Of a stretch of 64,000 nucleotides of DNA, positions 16,654 to 26,287 are shown one piece after another. The number at the start of each line of letters is the position of its first letter. The stretch's first letter is position 1. The notes under the pieces were generated by a model. That model saw only the letters and a list, made by a program, of their open reading frames with translations. It had not been told where the DNA came from and made no database searches. The position numbers and the translations under genes were made by a program. This stretch comes from Burkholderia cenocepacia (GTDB taxonomy: Bacteria > Pseudomonadota > Gammaproteobacteria > Burkholderiales > Burkholderiaceae), in the NCBI RefSeq assembly GCF_014211915.1, contig NZ_CP060039.1, positions 2,294,001 through 2,358,000 of the forward strand, given 5' to 3'.

Positions 16654-17607
16654 ATGGCGGCTTTCCTGCACGGCCTGGCATTGCGGTATTTCGTCGAGGT
16701 GGCGCGTACCGGCTCGATCAGCGACGCGTCCGTGCGGCTGCACGTGGCCGTGTCGGCGATCAGCCGCCAGATCGCGAAGCTGGAGAGCGAGCTCGGCGCG
16801 CCGCTGTTCGAGCGCCGGCCGCGCGGGATGGCGTTGTCGGAGGCTGGCGAGCGATTGCTGGCGTTCGCGCAGCGCAGCCTGCTGGAGGCCGAGCACGTGA
16901 TGAAGGACATCGGCGGGCTCGACGCGCTGCACGGCAGCCTGCTGAAGATCGCGTGCTCGGAAGGGTTCGCGATCGATTTCCTGCCCGGCGTGCTCGCGAG
17001 CTTCAAGGCGCGCCACCCGGGCGTCGATTTCATCGTGTGGGTCGTGTCGCCAGCGGACGCGACCCGGCGCGTGCGCGACGGCGATGCAGACATCGCGTTG
17101 ACCTTCAGCCTCGCGCCGGAGAAGGGCGTGCGTGTCGACCACACCGAGCGCGCGCCGGTCTTTGCGCTGGTCCGCCACGATCACCCGCTCGCGGCGCGCG
17201 ACGCGGTGTCGCTTGCCGATGTCGCGCGGTACGCGCATGTGCTGCCCGAGGCCGGCACGACGGTGCGCCAGCTGATCGACATCGCGTGCGCGCTCGACGG
17301 GCTGCTGCTCGAGCCCGAGCTGACGAGCAACAACACCGCGGCGATGTACGGCTACGCGCGGCGCACGGGCGCGGTGATGTTCACGGGGCTGCTGTCGGTG
17401 CGCGACCGTGCCGATGCGGACGGCTTCGTCGTCGTGCCCATGACGAACCCGCAACTGCGCGAACGCAGCATCCAGGTGCAGACGATGGCGGGGCGCGATC
17501 TGCCCGCGTCGGTACGCGCATTTCGCGACCACCTGATCGACGCGATGCAGGCCGCCTCGCCGCCGCCGACCGCCGCGCGAGGCTCGGGACGCCGGCCCGT
17601 GAGATAA
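16654..17607 (+). CDS. LysR-family regulator of the M20/MHS operon
   Basis: ATG 16654 follows GGAG by nine bases; an ATG at 16633 is less well placed. The 317-residue protein has the N-terminal winged helix (LRYFVEVARTGSISDAS, then VAVSAISRQIAKLESELG) and a C-terminal effector domain from about 90. It is divergent from the peptidase gene with 160 bases between start codons, the classic LysR layout, so it likely activates the peptidase-transporter operon in response to its substrate. Confidence 0.9.
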   Translation: MAAFLHGLALRYFVEVARTGSISDASVRLHVAVSAISRQIAKLESELGAPLFERRPRGMALSEAGERLLAFAQRSLLEAEHVMKDIGGLDALHGSLLKIACSEGFAIDFLPGVLASFKARHPGVDFIVWVVSPADATRRVRDGDADIALTFSLAPEKGVRVDHTERAPVFALVRHDHPLAARDAVSLADVARYAHVLPEAGTTVRQLIDIACALDGLLLEPELTSNNTAAMYGYARRTGAVMFTGLLSVRDRADADGFVVVPMTNPQLRERSIQVQTMAGRDLPASVRAFRDHLIDAMQAASPPPTAARGSGRRPVR

Positions 17608-17671
17608 TCGTCAATCCGCCTTCCGTGCCCATGCGGCTCCTCGAGCCGCATCGCCCCTGTTCGACGCCAAA

Positions 17672-18802
17672 TTGAAGAACCTGATTGTCACCCTCGATCG
17701 CGCCGGCGAGTTCGACGAGATCATCGACGTGCGCACGCCGCTCGAGTTCGCCGAGGACCATATCCCCGGCGCGCTGAACGCGCCCGTGCTCAGCAACGAA
17801 GAGCGCGTGCTCGTCGGTACGATGTACCGGCAGGTGTCGCCGTACGAGGCGACGCGTGTCGGCGCGGCAATCGTCGCACGCAACATCGCGCGCCATCTCG
17901 ACACGACGTTCGCCGACCGGCCGCGCAACTGGCGGCCGCTGATCTACTGCTGGCGCGGCGGCAAGCGCTCAGGCTCGATGACGACCTGGTTCAACCTGAT
18001 CGGCTGGAAGGCGCGCCAGCTCGACGGTGGCTACAAGGCGTACCGCCAGTCGGTATGCGCGACGCTCGACTCGCTGCCGACACGCTTTCGCTACATCGCG
18101 CTCGTCGGCCATACGGGCTGCGGCAAGACGCGCCTGCTGAACGCGCTGCGCGACGTGGGTGCGCAGACGCTCGATCTGGAAGCGCTCGCGTGCCATCGTG
18201 GCTCGCTGCTCGGCGCGCTGCCGGGCAAGCCGCAACCGGCGCAGAAGGGGTTCGATTCGGGGCTCGTGGAGGCGCTCGGGCGTTTCGACCCTCAATGGCC
18301 GGTATTCGTGGAGTCGGAAAGCCGCAGGATCGGGCTCGTGCAGCTGCCGATCGCGCTGATCGAAGCGTTTCACGCGGGCCCATGGGTGCAGGTCGAAGCG
18401 GCCCACGACGAGCGGATCGCGTTCCTGCTCGACGATTACGCGCACCTGTTCGACGAGCCGGATGCGTTCAAGGCACAGCTTCATCGGCTGATCGGCCTGC
18501 ACAGCCGCGAAGAGGTGACGCGCTGGAAGGGGCTGATCGATGCCGGCGCGCGGGCCGATTTGTTCGCCGAACTGATCGACAGGCATTACGATCCCGCCTA
18601 CGCGCGCACTTACCGCGCGACGTACAACAAGCCGAACCGGGCGCTGACCTTCACGTTCCGGCCCAACGCGGCCGACGTGCGCGATCAGGCGCGCCTGCTG
18701 CTGGCCGAACTTGCGCAAGCCGGGTTGCCCGCATCGGCCGCGCTCGCCGCCGGCACGACATCCGAAACCGACAAAGATCCATCAACGACCACCACACGAT
18801 GA
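17672..18802 (+). CDS. selU: tRNA 2-selenouridine synthase (SelU/MnmH)
   Basis: SelU replaces sulfur of 2-thiouridine at the wobble position of tRNAs for Lys, Glu and Gln with selenium from selenophosphate, via a geranylated intermediate. The 376-residue protein starts at TTG 17672, with no better in-frame ATG. The N-terminal rhodanese domain carries IIDVRTPLEFAEDHIPGALN and the catalytic Cys93 in IYCWRGGKRSGSM; the C-terminal P-loop domain carries GHTGCGKT at 146-153. Both are diagnostic. Its TGA overlaps the ATG of the permease gene, so the two are translationally coupled. Confidence 0.93.
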   Translation: MKNLIVTLDRAGEFDEIIDVRTPLEFAEDHIPGALNAPVLSNEERVLVGTMYRQVSPYEATRVGAAIVARNIARHLDTTFADRPRNWRPLIYCWRGGKRSGSMTTWFNLIGWKARQLDGGYKAYRQSVCATLDSLPTRFRYIALVGHTGCGKTRLLNALRDVGAQTLDLEALACHRGSLLGALPGKPQPAQKGFDSGLVEALGRFDPQWPVFVESESRRIGLVQLPIALIEAFHAGPWVQVEAAHDERIAFLLDDYAHLFDEPDAFKAQLHRLIGLHSREEVTRWKGLIDAGARADLFAELIDRHYDPAYARTYRATYNKPNRALTFTFRPNAADVRDQARLLLAELAQAGLPASAALAAGTTSETDKDPSTTTTR

Positions 18803-19857
18803 CGACCACACGCACTCAACCGAATCCGGCCCTCGGCTGGATGACCTTCCTGCTGATCGCGGTCGCGGGACTGTTCTATGTGAAATGGTTCCCGTACTAC
18901 AACAAGGCGTTCGTTGCCGCCGAGCACCATTCGATCGGCCAGTCGATCCTGATGGGCACGTCGGCAGCCGCGCCCGAGCCGTCGCTGAAGGCGGCGCTCG
19001 ACTACGCGTGGGCATACGGCAAGGCGATCTGGCAGGCGATGGTGCTCGGCCTGCTGCTCGGCTCGGCCGTACAGGCGCTGCTGCCCGCGCACTGGGTGGC
19101 GCGCGTGCTCGGCCGCACGGGGTTCGGCAGCGTCGCCGCGGGCGGGCTGCTGTCGCTGCCCGGGATGATGTGCACGTGCTGCGCGGCGCCGGTCGTCGCG
19201 GGCCTGCGGGCGCGCCACGCGTCGCCGGGCGGCGCGGTCGCGTTCTGGCTCGGCAACACGGTGCTGAACCCGGCGGCGCTGGTGTTCATGGGCTTCGTAC
19301 TCGGCTGGCACTGGAGCGCGCTGCGCCTCGTGCTCGGCATCGCGATGGTGTTCGGGATCGGCTACCTGCTGAACCGCATCGCGCGTCCCGAAGACCGCAG
19401 CATCGACGATGCGCAGCTTGCCGCGCTGGCAGCCGAGCAGGCCGCGGCCGGCAATCCGTTCGTCCGCTGGATGAAGCTGCTCGCGCGCATGGCCGTGCGG
19501 CTCGTGCCCGAATACATCGTGCTGGTGCTGCTGCTCGGCGCCGCGCGCGCGTGGCTGTTCCCGCATATCGGCCCGGACATCGGCAATCACCTCGGCTGGA
19601 TCGTCGCATTCGCGGTCGCGGGCATGCTGTTCGTGATCCCGACGGCCGGCGAGGTGCCGATCATCCAGGCGATGCTGTCGCTCGGCATGGGCGTCGGTCC
19701 GGCCGCCGCGCTGCTGATGACGCTGCCGCCGATCAGCGTGCCGTCGCTGGCGATGCTCGCGCGTTCGTTCAAGCCTTACATGCTGGCGATCGTCGCGACG
19801 CTCGTCGTCGTATTCGGGATCGTGAGCGGCTTGCTCGCGATCGCGTTCGGGTTCTGA
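18799..19857 (+). CDS. DUF318/ArsP-like permease coupled to selU
   Basis: ATG 18799 overlaps the selU stop (ATGA). The 352-residue protein has about 8-10 membrane segments. The family motif is clear twice: PGMMCTCCAAPVVAGLRARHASPG followed by FWLGNTVLNPA, and in the second half FVIPTAGEVPIIQAML. The CTCC cluster in a membrane helix recalls ArsP, which exports trivalent organoarsenicals, and related permeases. With selU in front, a role in selenium or sulfur compound transport is attractive, but this is inference from position only. Confidence 0.8.
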   Translation: MTTTRTQPNPALGWMTFLLIAVAGLFYVKWFPYYNKAFVAAEHHSIGQSILMGTSAAAPEPSLKAALDYAWAYGKAIWQAMVLGLLLGSAVQALLPAHWVARVLGRTGFGSVAAGGLLSLPGMMCTCCAAPVVAGLRARHASPGGAVAFWLGNTVLNPAALVFMGFVLGWHWSALRLVLGIAMVFGIGYLLNRIARPEDRSIDDAQLAALAAEQAAAGNPFVRWMKLLARMAVRLVPEYIVLVLLLGAARAWLFPHIGPDIGNHLGWIVAFAVAGMLFVIPTAGEVPIIQAMLSLGMGVGPAAALLMTLPPISVPSLAMLARSFKPYMLAIVATLVVVFGIVSGLLAIAFGF

Positions 19858-19963
19858 CAACGCGGGCGACACGCCGGCCCGGCGCAATCGTCGCATTCGT
19901 ATTCATCCGGCGCCGCCGCTTCACGTGTGCGGCGCCCTTTACAAGAAGCAAACAGGAAAACGC

Positions 19964-20386
19964 ATGACCCAACCGAAGATTCATCCTCGACTCGAAAAGG
20001 CGCTGACGCGCGGCGATCTCGCGATCCGCCAGGCCAATTCCGCGCGGGCGACTGCCGTGCTGCAAGCACTCGGCACGATGATCATCGAGGCCTCCGCAAC
20101 GATCGGTGTCGAGGCCAGCATCGACATTCCGCAAGGCGATCGCATTTACGATCCGGTCAACGGACTGTGGCCGCAGAAGATGCTGGTGTCGTTCGACGGC
20201 CCCGTGGACGAAGCCGACAAGGAAGAACTGCGCACGGTCTATCTGGTGGCCGACGATCCGGGCACGCAGTTCCGTGTGGAATGGCATCGCGCGGACGGCA
20301 AGCTCGGCCGCCAGGAAGGCGGTCCGCTCGCGACCGTCGCGTTCCTGACCGACGTCGAAATTCCGTGGAGCGACGACGACGAGTAA
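19964..20386 (+). CDS. Hypothetical protein, 140 aa
   Basis: ATG 19964 after AGGAAAA. Soluble, with an N-terminal helix (LEKALTRGDLAIRQAN), middle strands (MLVSFDGPVDEADKEELRTV) and an acidic tail ending PWSDDDE. I do not recognise the family. It lies 106 bases after the permease on the same strand, so it could belong to the selU transcript, and converges on the NodJ-like gene. Confidence 0.6.
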   Translation: MTQPKIHPRLEKALTRGDLAIRQANSARATAVLQALGTMIIEASATIGVEASIDIPQGDRIYDPVNGLWPQKMLVSFDGPVDEADKEELRTVYLVADDPGTQFRVEWHRADGKLGRQEGGPLATVAFLTDVEIPWSDDDE

Positions 20387-20430
20387 CGTCGTCGCATGAA
20401 GCCGGCGCCCGGTGTCCGGCGCGCCGGCCG

Positions 20431-21264
20431 TCAGCGCATCATCCGCCGCCGGAACAGCCACGCGGACAGCAGGAATCCGCCGATCGCATAGCCGGCGAGC
20501 ACCGCGACGTGCAGCGCGATGTCGGTCGCCGGCCGGCCGAGCATCGCGGGCCGGATCAGTTCGACCGCATTCGCGAGCGGCAGCGCCTGCGCCGCGTGCT
20601 GCGCAATCGGCGGCAACTGCGTGATCGGGAAGAACACGCCCGACAGCAGCAGCATCGGCGTCAGCACGAGCGTCTGATAGAACATGAAGAAATCGTAGGA
20701 CGGTGCGAGCGCCGTGACGATCATCGCGATGCTGGCGAACGCGAGGCCGGCCAGCGCGATCACCGGCAGCGCGGCCAGCATCGACGGAAACTGCGCATAG
20801 CCGAGCCCGCCCGCGACGAGCATGATCGCGCCGCCCGACAGCAGCGCCTTGCTGGCCGCCCACACGATCTCGCCGAGCACGATGTCGCCGAGAGCGAGCG
20901 GCGTATGCATGATCGCTTCCCACGTGCGCTGCACGTGCATCCGCGAGAATCCCGAATACATCGACTCGAAGCTCGCGGACATCATCACGCTCGAGCCGAC
21001 CGTGCCGGCCGCGAGGAACGCGATATACGACACGCCGTCGACATGGCCGAGCATCAGCCCGAGCCCGAAACCCAGCCCGAACAGATAGATCATCGGATCG
21101 GCGAGATTGCCGAACATCGACGCGAGCGCGAGCTTGCGCCACACGAGATAGTTGCGCCGCCAGACGGCGACCCAGTTGCTTGCGTTCGCCGGCATCGCGA
21201 TCGCGAAGCGCGACTCGCGCGGCGGGGCCGACGGCGTGGTGGCGGAATAGTTGCGAACGTCCAT
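20431..21264 (-). CDS. ABC-2 type permease, NodJ-like
   Basis: 277 residues, six predicted membrane helices, starting at ATG 21262-21264. The NodJ/ABC-2 pattern is visible: [31 protein letters not shown] at the start, then [17 protein letters not shown], and the conserved FLFSGVFFPI-like segment [18 protein letters not shown] near the end. It pairs with the ATPase gene six bases upstream. NodIJ proteins export lipo-oligosaccharides in rhizobia; in Burkholderia the pair is widespread and its cargo is not settled, so the name indicates family only. Confidence 0.85.
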   Translation of the reverse strand: MDVRNYSATTPSAPPRESRFAIAMPANASNWVAVWRRNYLVWRKLALASMFGNLADPMIYLFGLGFGLGLMLGHVDGVSYIAFLAAGTVGSSVMMSASFESMYSGFSRMHVQRTWEAIMHTPLALGDIVLGEIVWAASKALLSGGAIMLVAGGLGYAQFPSMLAALPVIALAGLAFASIAMIVTALAPSYDFFMFYQTLVLTPMLLLSGVFFPITQLPPIAQHAAQALPLANAVELIRPAMLGRPATDIALHVAVLAGYAIGGFLLSAWLFRRRMMR

Positions 21265-21270
21265 GGTCGA

Positions 21271-22185
21271 TCAGTCCTGCATCTCGCGGCCCGTGAGCCG
21301 CAGGAACACATCCTCCAGATTGGCCGGGCGGTGCAGATAGCGCAACCCCGGGCGGCCCTTGAGTCGTGCGGTGAGCGGTTCGGGATCGATCACATAGCAG
21401 AACAGTGTCTCGCCGCTGATCTCGGTGTGCTTCGCGAATGCCGACAATTCGTCGCGCAGCGCGGCCGGATCGGGCCCGTAGATCTCGATCACGTCGCAGC
21501 CGATCTCCGATTCGATCAGGGCGTGCGGCGCGCCTTCGGCGATCTTGCGGCCTTCCTCGATCACGCACAGCCGATCGCACAGGCGCTCGGCTTCCTCCAT
21601 GAAATGCGTGGTGATCAGGATTGTCTTGCCGCGCGCGAGCAGCGAACGCAGCCGTTCCCACATCAGGTGCCGCGCCTGCGGATCGAGGCCGGTCGTGGGC
21701 TCGTCGAGCACCAGCACATCGGGATCGTTGACGAGCGCGCGGGCGAGCGTGAGGCGGCGTTTCATGCCGCCCGACAACTCGCCGACCTTCGCATCGGCCT
21801 TGTTTTCCAGCTTCGCGAATTCGAGTAGCGACGGGACGAGCGCGCGGGCCGCCTGCGCCGACATCCCGAAATAGCGGCTGAACACGAGCAGGTTCTCGCG
21901 CACGGTGAAGTCGGGGTCGAGGTTGTCGAACTGCGGAACGACGCCGACCCGCCGGCGGGCATGTCGCGCACGCGATGGAATCGGTTCGCCGCACAGCGCA
22001 ATGGTGCCTGCATCGGGATGCGCGAGGCCGAGCAGCATCTTCAGCGTCGTGGTCTTGCCGGCGCCGTTCGGCCCGAGCAGGCCATAGCATTCGCCGACCT
22101 TCACGTTGAAGGACAGACCATTGACGACGAGCTTGTCGCCATAGCGCTTTTCGACATTGCGGAAATCGATCGGTGCGACGGACAT
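21271..22185 (-). CDS. ABC transporter ATP-binding protein, NodI-like
   Basis: 304 residues. Walker [10 protein letters not shown] near 38-46, the NodI-typical [15 protein letters not shown]-loop, signature [15 protein letters not shown], Walker [15 protein letters not shown] and the switch His in [11 protein letters not shown]. The C-terminal 80 residues ([16 protein letters not shown] onward, ending [13 protein letters not shown]) form the drug/NodI-type tail. It supplies energy to the membrane protein encoded six bases downstream. Together they make a two-gene exporter operon. Confidence 0.9.
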   Translation of the reverse strand: MSVAPIDFRNVEKRYGDKLVVNGLSFNVKVGECYGLLGPNGAGKTTTLKMLLGLAHPDAGTIALCGEPIPSRARHARRRVGVVPQFDNLDPDFTVRENLLVFSRYFGMSAQAARALVPSLLEFAKLENKADAKVGELSGGMKRRLTLARALVNDPDVLVLDEPTTGLDPQARHLMWERLRSLLARGKTILITTHFMEEAERLCDRLCVIEEGRKIAEGAPHALIESEIGCDVIEIYGPDPAALRDELSAFAKHTEISGETLFCYVIDPEPLTARLKGRPGLRYLHRPANLEDVFLRLTGREMQD

Positions 22186-22516
22186 GGGCGTGTTGTCGTT
22201 TCAAGCGGGCGCATTCTGCTGCCCGGTGTGTGGCCGGTTTGCGAACGGATCGGGCGCAGGGGTGTCACACGAGCATGACCGAAGCGCACGACGCCGGCGC
22301 GCGGTGGCCCGCTGGAGGTCGAGCGGGCCATTCTAGTGCATTGGCCGCATCGCTTCAGGGCATGTCTGCCCGGTGTGATGCAATTGCGCACCGATCGTGC
22401 GCCGCATCATCGCGCACGCGCCGTGCGGGGCGAATCAGCGTTTTCCATCCCTTGCGTCTTGAATTGCGGCGCACCATGATGAATGCGTAGGCTCGTTGTC
22501 GCGATAGGGAGGCTTC
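22186..22516. other. Divergent intergenic region between nodI-like and usp genes
   Basis: No gene is supported. The region must contain both promoters, but I see no clear operator. Confidence 0.4.
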
Positions 22517-23014
22517 ATGGCTAGCTACAACAAGATTTTGCTGTGTTACGACGGCACGCTCGAAGGGCGCAAGGCGCTGCGTTACGGGGCCAATCTCGCA
22601 ATGGACCTGAAGGCCGAAACGCATTTGCTGTCGGTCGTCGACATGCGTTCGAGCATTGCGCAAAGTGCAGGTTTGCTGACCGATGTCGCATGCGGACGCT
22701 TCGAGGAAACGGCGCGCGAAATCCTGCAGGAAGGCGTGAACTGGCTGCGCGAGCGCGGCGTGCAGGCCGAAGGCCATTTCGCATTCGGTTATCCGATCGA
22801 CGAAATCGCGAATCTCGCATCGGAGCTGAAGGTCGACCTCGTCGTCGTCGGCCACCGGTGCCGCAGCGGATTGTCGAGATGGTGGATGGGGTCGGGCAAT
22901 ACGCAACTGCTCGATCGCGTGAACTGCAGCATCCTGGTGGCGTGTTCGTCGGCGGAAGAGCAGAAGGCCGAAATCGCGCGCGAGCGTGAAGCGGCTACGG
23001 CGAACGGCAAATGA
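22517..23014 (+). CDS. Universal stress protein (UspA family), ATP-binding type
   Basis: 165 residues from ATG 22517 with GGGAGG upstream. One Usp domain: KILLCYDGTLEGRKALRYG at the start (Asp in the ATP pocket), then LVVVGHRCRSGLSRWWMGSGNTQLLDRVNCSILVA containing G-2x-G-9x-G-(S/N), the ATP-binding loop. A charged tail of about 25 residues follows. Such proteins are induced in stationary phase or hypoxia. It stands alone. Confidence 0.9.
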   Translation: MASYNKILLCYDGTLEGRKALRYGANLAMDLKAETHLLSVVDMRSSIAQSAGLLTDVACGRFEETAREILQEGVNWLRERGVQAEGHFAFGYPIDEIANLASELKVDLVVVGHRCRSGLSRWWMGSGNTQLLDRVNCSILVACSSAEEQKAEIAREREAATANGK

Positions 23015-23101
23015 TCTAAAGGCTCGATGACTGCCCGACCGGCGATGCGGGCCGGTCAGGCGGCGCGCTGCATCAGCAGTGCGGGCATCGAACGCGGCCT
23101 G

Positions 23102-23824
23102 CTATGCATGCAGGTCGATCCCGGACAATTTCCACGAAAACAGCCCGAAGCGGTGGAAAATCGCCGCATAGCGCGTGCCGTCGGCACTGCGCTGGTATGT
23201 CACGACGAATTCGTCGATATTTCGGTAGCCCGCGCTGGTTTGCTGCTGGTGCGGCGCTTGGGTTGCTTCGCTCGGGCTGGCCGGTGCGGCAGGCACGGGT
23301 GCCGGCGACGATGCCGCCGGAACGGCCGGATTGCTGCCCGGTACGGCAGCACTTGCCGGCGCCGGATTGGCGGCGGGCGGCGCGGCAGGTGTGTTGCCGG
23401 GGGCATTCCCCGCCGGCGGCTGATTCGACCACTCTGGCGGACGCTCGCCCGGATTGCCGCGCGGCGGCAATCCGCTCATCAGCGCAGCGACGCCTTCCGG
23501 GGTCGCGTAAGCATCGACCAGCGGGCCGATCAGCGCGGACCCGATCAGTGCGCCGATCACCGCGAACGGATTGTCCTTCTTCACTGCGTCGATCCGGCGC
23601 ATCAACTCTTCCGTGACCTGCTGCTTCAGGCTGATGCGCAGCGACGGAAAGTCGACATACTCGCTGATCGCCTGCGCGTCGCGCGCATCGATCGCCGATT
23701 TCAGGCGACCGAGCGCGACATACGGCGACGCGTATGCATAGCCGAGCGTCGCAAGGACGGCGACGACCAGCGCGACGATCAGGAGGGGCTTGAGTCGCCA
23801 TGCGCGGCGCGACGATCCAGTCAC
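23102..23824 (-). CDS. DUF2939-family membrane-anchored protein
   Basis: GTG 23822-23824 preceded by GGAGG at short spacing gives 240 residues; the longer frame upstream overlaps the next gene. One N-terminal membrane anchor (LKPLLIVALVVAVLATLGYAYA), then the DUF2939 pattern SPYVALGRLKSAIDARDAQAISEYVDFPSLR. About residues 130-195 are a long Pro/Ala/Asn linker, and the C-terminus returns to folded sequence (IDEFVVTYQRSADGTRYAAIFHR). Likely periplasmic. It is the third minus-strand gene after lexA and may share its transcript. Function unknown. Confidence 0.8.
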   Translation of the reverse strand: MTGSSRRAWRLKPLLIVALVVAVLATLGYAYASPYVALGRLKSAIDARDAQAISEYVDFPSLRISLKQQVTEELMRRIDAVKKDNPFAVIGALIGSALIGPLVDAYATPEGVAALMSGLPPRGNPGERPPEWSNQPPAGNAPGNTPAAPPAANPAPASAAVPGSNPAVPAASSPAPVPAAPASPSEATQAPHQQQTSAGYRNIDEFVVTYQRSADGTRYAAIFHRFGLFSWKLSGIDLHA

Positions 23825-23853
23825 GTTGCCTCCGGTGCGGGAAGGTTCCGCAA

Positions 23854-24189
23854 TCAGAGACCGCCCGGCGTGGCCGATCGTTCCTCTGCGATGCAGCGAT
23901 CGATCATCCGGCACACGGCATCGATCGTGCCCACCATGATCAGGCGCGACCGGCCGTGATAGACACGCACCGGCGCGCGGCGCGCGGGCTCCGCGTGATT
24001 GAGACCGGCGTTCAGCGATACCCGCGCGAACGCGGGGAGCGCTGACGGCAGCAGGGAGGCCTGCCGTTCGACTGCGACTTCTTCTTGCACAGGCGCCGCC
24101 GCGGACAGCGGTGCGCAGGGCGTGCGGCCGCGCAGATGACGCAGGCGACCGAATTGACGGAAAGGCAGCAGGCGGGCAAGGCGTTCCAT
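23854..24189 (-). CDS. Small protein downstream of lexA, 111 aa
   Basis: ATG 24187-24189 with AGGAGA seven bases before it, 25 bases after the lexA stop, so co-transcription with lexA under the SOS boxes is likely. The sequence is Arg/Ala/Pro-rich for about 60 residues, then VYHGRSRLIMVGTIDAVCRMIDRCIAEE, which looks like a folded end. Family not recognised. Its place recalls the cell-division inhibitors or other SOS genes that follow lexA in some proteobacteria, but I see no SulA motif. Confidence 0.6.
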   Translation of the reverse strand: MERLARLLPFRQFGRLRHLRGRTPCAPLSAAAPVQEEVAVERQASLLPSALPAFARVSLNAGLNHAEPARRAPVRVYHGRSRLIMVGTIDAVCRMIDRCIAEERSATPGGL

Positions 24190-24214
24190 GATGTTCTCCT
24201 GGAGAGACGGAATG

Positions 24215-24862
24215 TCAGAGTTCGCCCGAGCGGATCAGCCCGACGGCGATGCCTTCCAGCGCGAAATCCGCGCTGCCGGCCTTGACGAAGATGTTTTCGT
24301 AATCCGGGTTCTCCGCGATCAGCTCGAGGCCGCCGGGCCGGCGCATCAGCCGCTTGACCGTGACGTCGTCGCCCAGACGCGCGACGATGATCTGGCCGTC
24401 CTTCGCTTCCGTGCGCTTCTGCACGGCGAGGAGGTCGCCGTCGAGAATGCCGGCGTCGCGCATCGACAGGCCGCGCACCTTCAACAGGTAGTCGGGCTTG
24501 CTGGTGAACAGCGCGGGATCGCACGCGTAGTGCTGCGAGATGTGTTCCTGCGCAAGGATCGGGCTACCGGCCGCGACGCGGCCGACGAGCGGCAGCGACA
24601 GTTGCATCAGGCCGGCATGCGGCAGCGTGAACTGGTGCGGGGCGTCGTCGATGCCGAGCAGCCGGATACCGCGCGATGCGCCGGCGGCCAGCTCGATCAC
24701 GCCCTTGCGAGCCAGCGCGCGCAGGTGCTCCTCGGCCGCATTCGGCGAGCTGAAGCCCAGTTCGGCCGCGATCTCGGCACGGGTGGGCGGGAATCCGGAG
24801 CGCTCGATCGCGCGACGGATCAAGTCGAACACTTGCTGCTGACGGGCGGTGAGTTTGGTCAT
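24215..24862 (-). CDS. lexA: LexA repressor
   Basis: 215 residues. N-terminal winged helix [20 protein letters not shown] and [24 protein letters not shown]-terminal S24 peptidase: self-cleavage between Ala98 and Gly99 (VAAGSP), nucleophile Ser133 (RGLSMRD) and Lys170 (VTVKRL). It represses SOS genes until RecA-ssDNA filaments trigger autocleavage. Two LexA boxes lie immediately upstream, showing autoregulation, and the same motif controls the prophage SRAP gene in this window. Confidence 0.97.
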   Translation of the reverse strand: MTKLTARQQQVFDLIRRAIERSGFPPTRAEIAAELGFSSPNAAEEHLRALARKGVIELAAGASRGIRLLGIDDAPHQFTLPHAGLMQLSLPLVGRVAAGSPILAQEHISQHYACDPALFTSKPDYLLKVRGLSMRDAGILDGDLLAVQKRTEAKDGQIIVARLGDDVTVKRLMRRPGGLELIAENPDYENIFVKAGSADFALEGIAVGLIRSGEL

Positions 24863-24869
24863 GGCTCAA

Positions 24870-24885
24870 CTGTATGGATAGACAG
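24870..24885. promoter_or_regulatory. LexA box, lexA-proximal
   Basis: CTGTATGGATAGACAG, CTGT-N8-ACAG, only 8 bases before the lexA start codon. Confidence 0.9.
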
Positions 24886-24889
24886 TGAG

Positions 24890-24905
24890 CTGTATTTTTA
24901 TACAG
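24890..24905. promoter_or_regulatory. LexA box, lexA-distal
   Basis: CTGTATTTTTATACAG, CTGT-N8-ACAG, centred 20 bases (two helical turns) from the proximal box, so both dimers would bind the same DNA face. Confidence 0.92.
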
Positions 24906-25034
24906 TACTTGGCGAATTTCAAGTGTTACTTGAGGTTCGACGCGATCGCGGCGGTTCCGGCGCGATTTCGCGACGCCCTGACGCCGGTTCGTCCGCCGCA
25001 ACCGTCCATCCCGTCTGCGTTAGCACTTTTGAGT

Positions 25035-25063
25035 ATTAAAAAATAAGGAACGATTATTTTTAA
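25035..25063. promoter_or_regulatory. AT-rich inverted repeat before the sulfate operon, candidate CysB site
   Basis: ATTAAAAAATAA and TTATTTTTAAT (one bulged base) around GGAACGA, about 65 bases before the sbp start. CysB sites are AT-rich with poorly defined half-sites, and cysB itself is the last gene of the operon. Confidence 0.45.
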
Positions 25064-25126
25064 TCATGTAACCCGTTCGATAGACTGGCCCGACATCGCA
25101 ATACCGACAACACTGGAGAACCAAGG

Positions 25127-26164
25127 ATGGCGAAGCGCAATACGGGGCTGGTGGGCGGAGCGGGCCGCCTGATCGCAACACTCGCGCTGGGCGCGGCGGC
25201 GGCGCTGGGCGTCGCGACGCATGCCCAGGCCGATACGACCTTCCTGAACGTGTCGTACGACCCGACGCGCGAGCTGTATCAGGATTTCAACCAGGCGTTC
25301 GGCAAGGAGTGGAAGGCGAAGACGGGCGAAACCGTCAACTTCAAGCAGTCGCACGGCGGCTCGGGCGCGCAGGCGCGCTCGGTGCTCGACGGCCTGCAGG
25401 CCGACGTCGTCACGCTGGCGCTGGCGTACGACATCGACGCGCTCGCGAACAAGGGGCTCGTGAACAAGGATTGGCAGAAGCGCCTGCCCGACAACGCATC
25501 GCCGTACACGTCGACGATCGTGTTCCTGGTGCGCAAGGGCAACCCGAAGGGGATCAAGGACTGGGACGACCTGACCAAGCCGGGCATCTCGATCGTCACG
25601 CCGAACCCGAAGACCTCGGGCGGCGCACGCTGGAACTACCTGGCCGCATGGGCCTACGCGCAGCACAAGCCGGGCGGCAACGAGCAGACGGCGAAGGAAT
25701 TCGTCACGAAGCTCTACAAGAACGCAGGCGTGCTCGATTCGGGCGCGCGGGGCGCGACGACGAGCTTCGTGCAGCGCGGGATCGGCGACGTGCTGATCGC
25801 CTGGGAAAACGAGGCGTTCCTGTCGGTCAAGGAATTCGGCACCGACAAGTTCGAGATCGTCGTGCCGTCGGTGAGCATCCTGGCCGAGCCGCCCGTCGCG
25901 GTGGTCGACAAGGTGGTCGACAAGAAGGGCACGCGCAAGCTGGCCGAGGCCTACCTGAACTACCTGTACAGCCCGCAGGGCCAGGAAATCGCGGCGCGCA
26001 ACTACTACCGGCCGCGTTCGAAGAACGTGCCGGCGGAGCTGACCAAGCAGTTCCCGAAGCTGAAGCTGTACACGGTCGACGACACGTTCGGCGGCTGGAC
26101 GAATGCGCAGAAGACGCATTTCGCGGACGGCGGCGTGTTCGATTCGATCTACAAGCCGCAGTAA
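25127..26164 (+). CDS. sbp: Periplasmic sulfate/thiosulfate-binding protein
   Basis: 345 residues with a signal peptide cleaved near ATHAQA-DT. The mature protein carries family signatures: [16 protein letters not shown] at its start, [14 protein letters not shown] (sulfate-binding loop), and [14 protein letters not shown] further on. It binds sulfate and hands it to CysT/CysW. It is the first gene of sbp-cysT-cysW-cysA-cysB. Whether to call it CysP or Sbp cannot be decided here; the symbol follows the common Burkholderia usage. Confidence 0.95.
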   Translation: MAKRNTGLVGGAGRLIATLALGAAAALGVATHAQADTTFLNVSYDPTRELYQDFNQAFGKEWKAKTGETVNFKQSHGGSGAQARSVLDGLQADVVTLALAYDIDALANKGLVNKDWQKRLPDNASPYTSTIVFLVRKGNPKGIKDWDDLTKPGISIVTPNPKTSGGARWNYLAAWAYAQHKPGGNEQTAKEFVTKLYKNAGVLDSGARGATTSFVQRGIGDVLIAWENEAFLSVKEFGTDKFEIVVPSVSILAEPPVAVVDKVVDKKGTRKLAEAYLNYLYSPQGQEIAARNYYRPRSKNVPAELTKQFPKLKLYTVDDTFGGWTNAQKTHFADGGVFDSIYKPQ

Positions 26165-26287
26165 CGCCATAACGACAAGCGGCGCGCCACGACAGCGCGC
26201 CGCACCCCCGACGGGCCGCCGGCGCGATTCACTGCGCCGGCGTTTGCGTCGGACCCGTGAGCAGCATCGACCCAGCAAGAGCATCCG

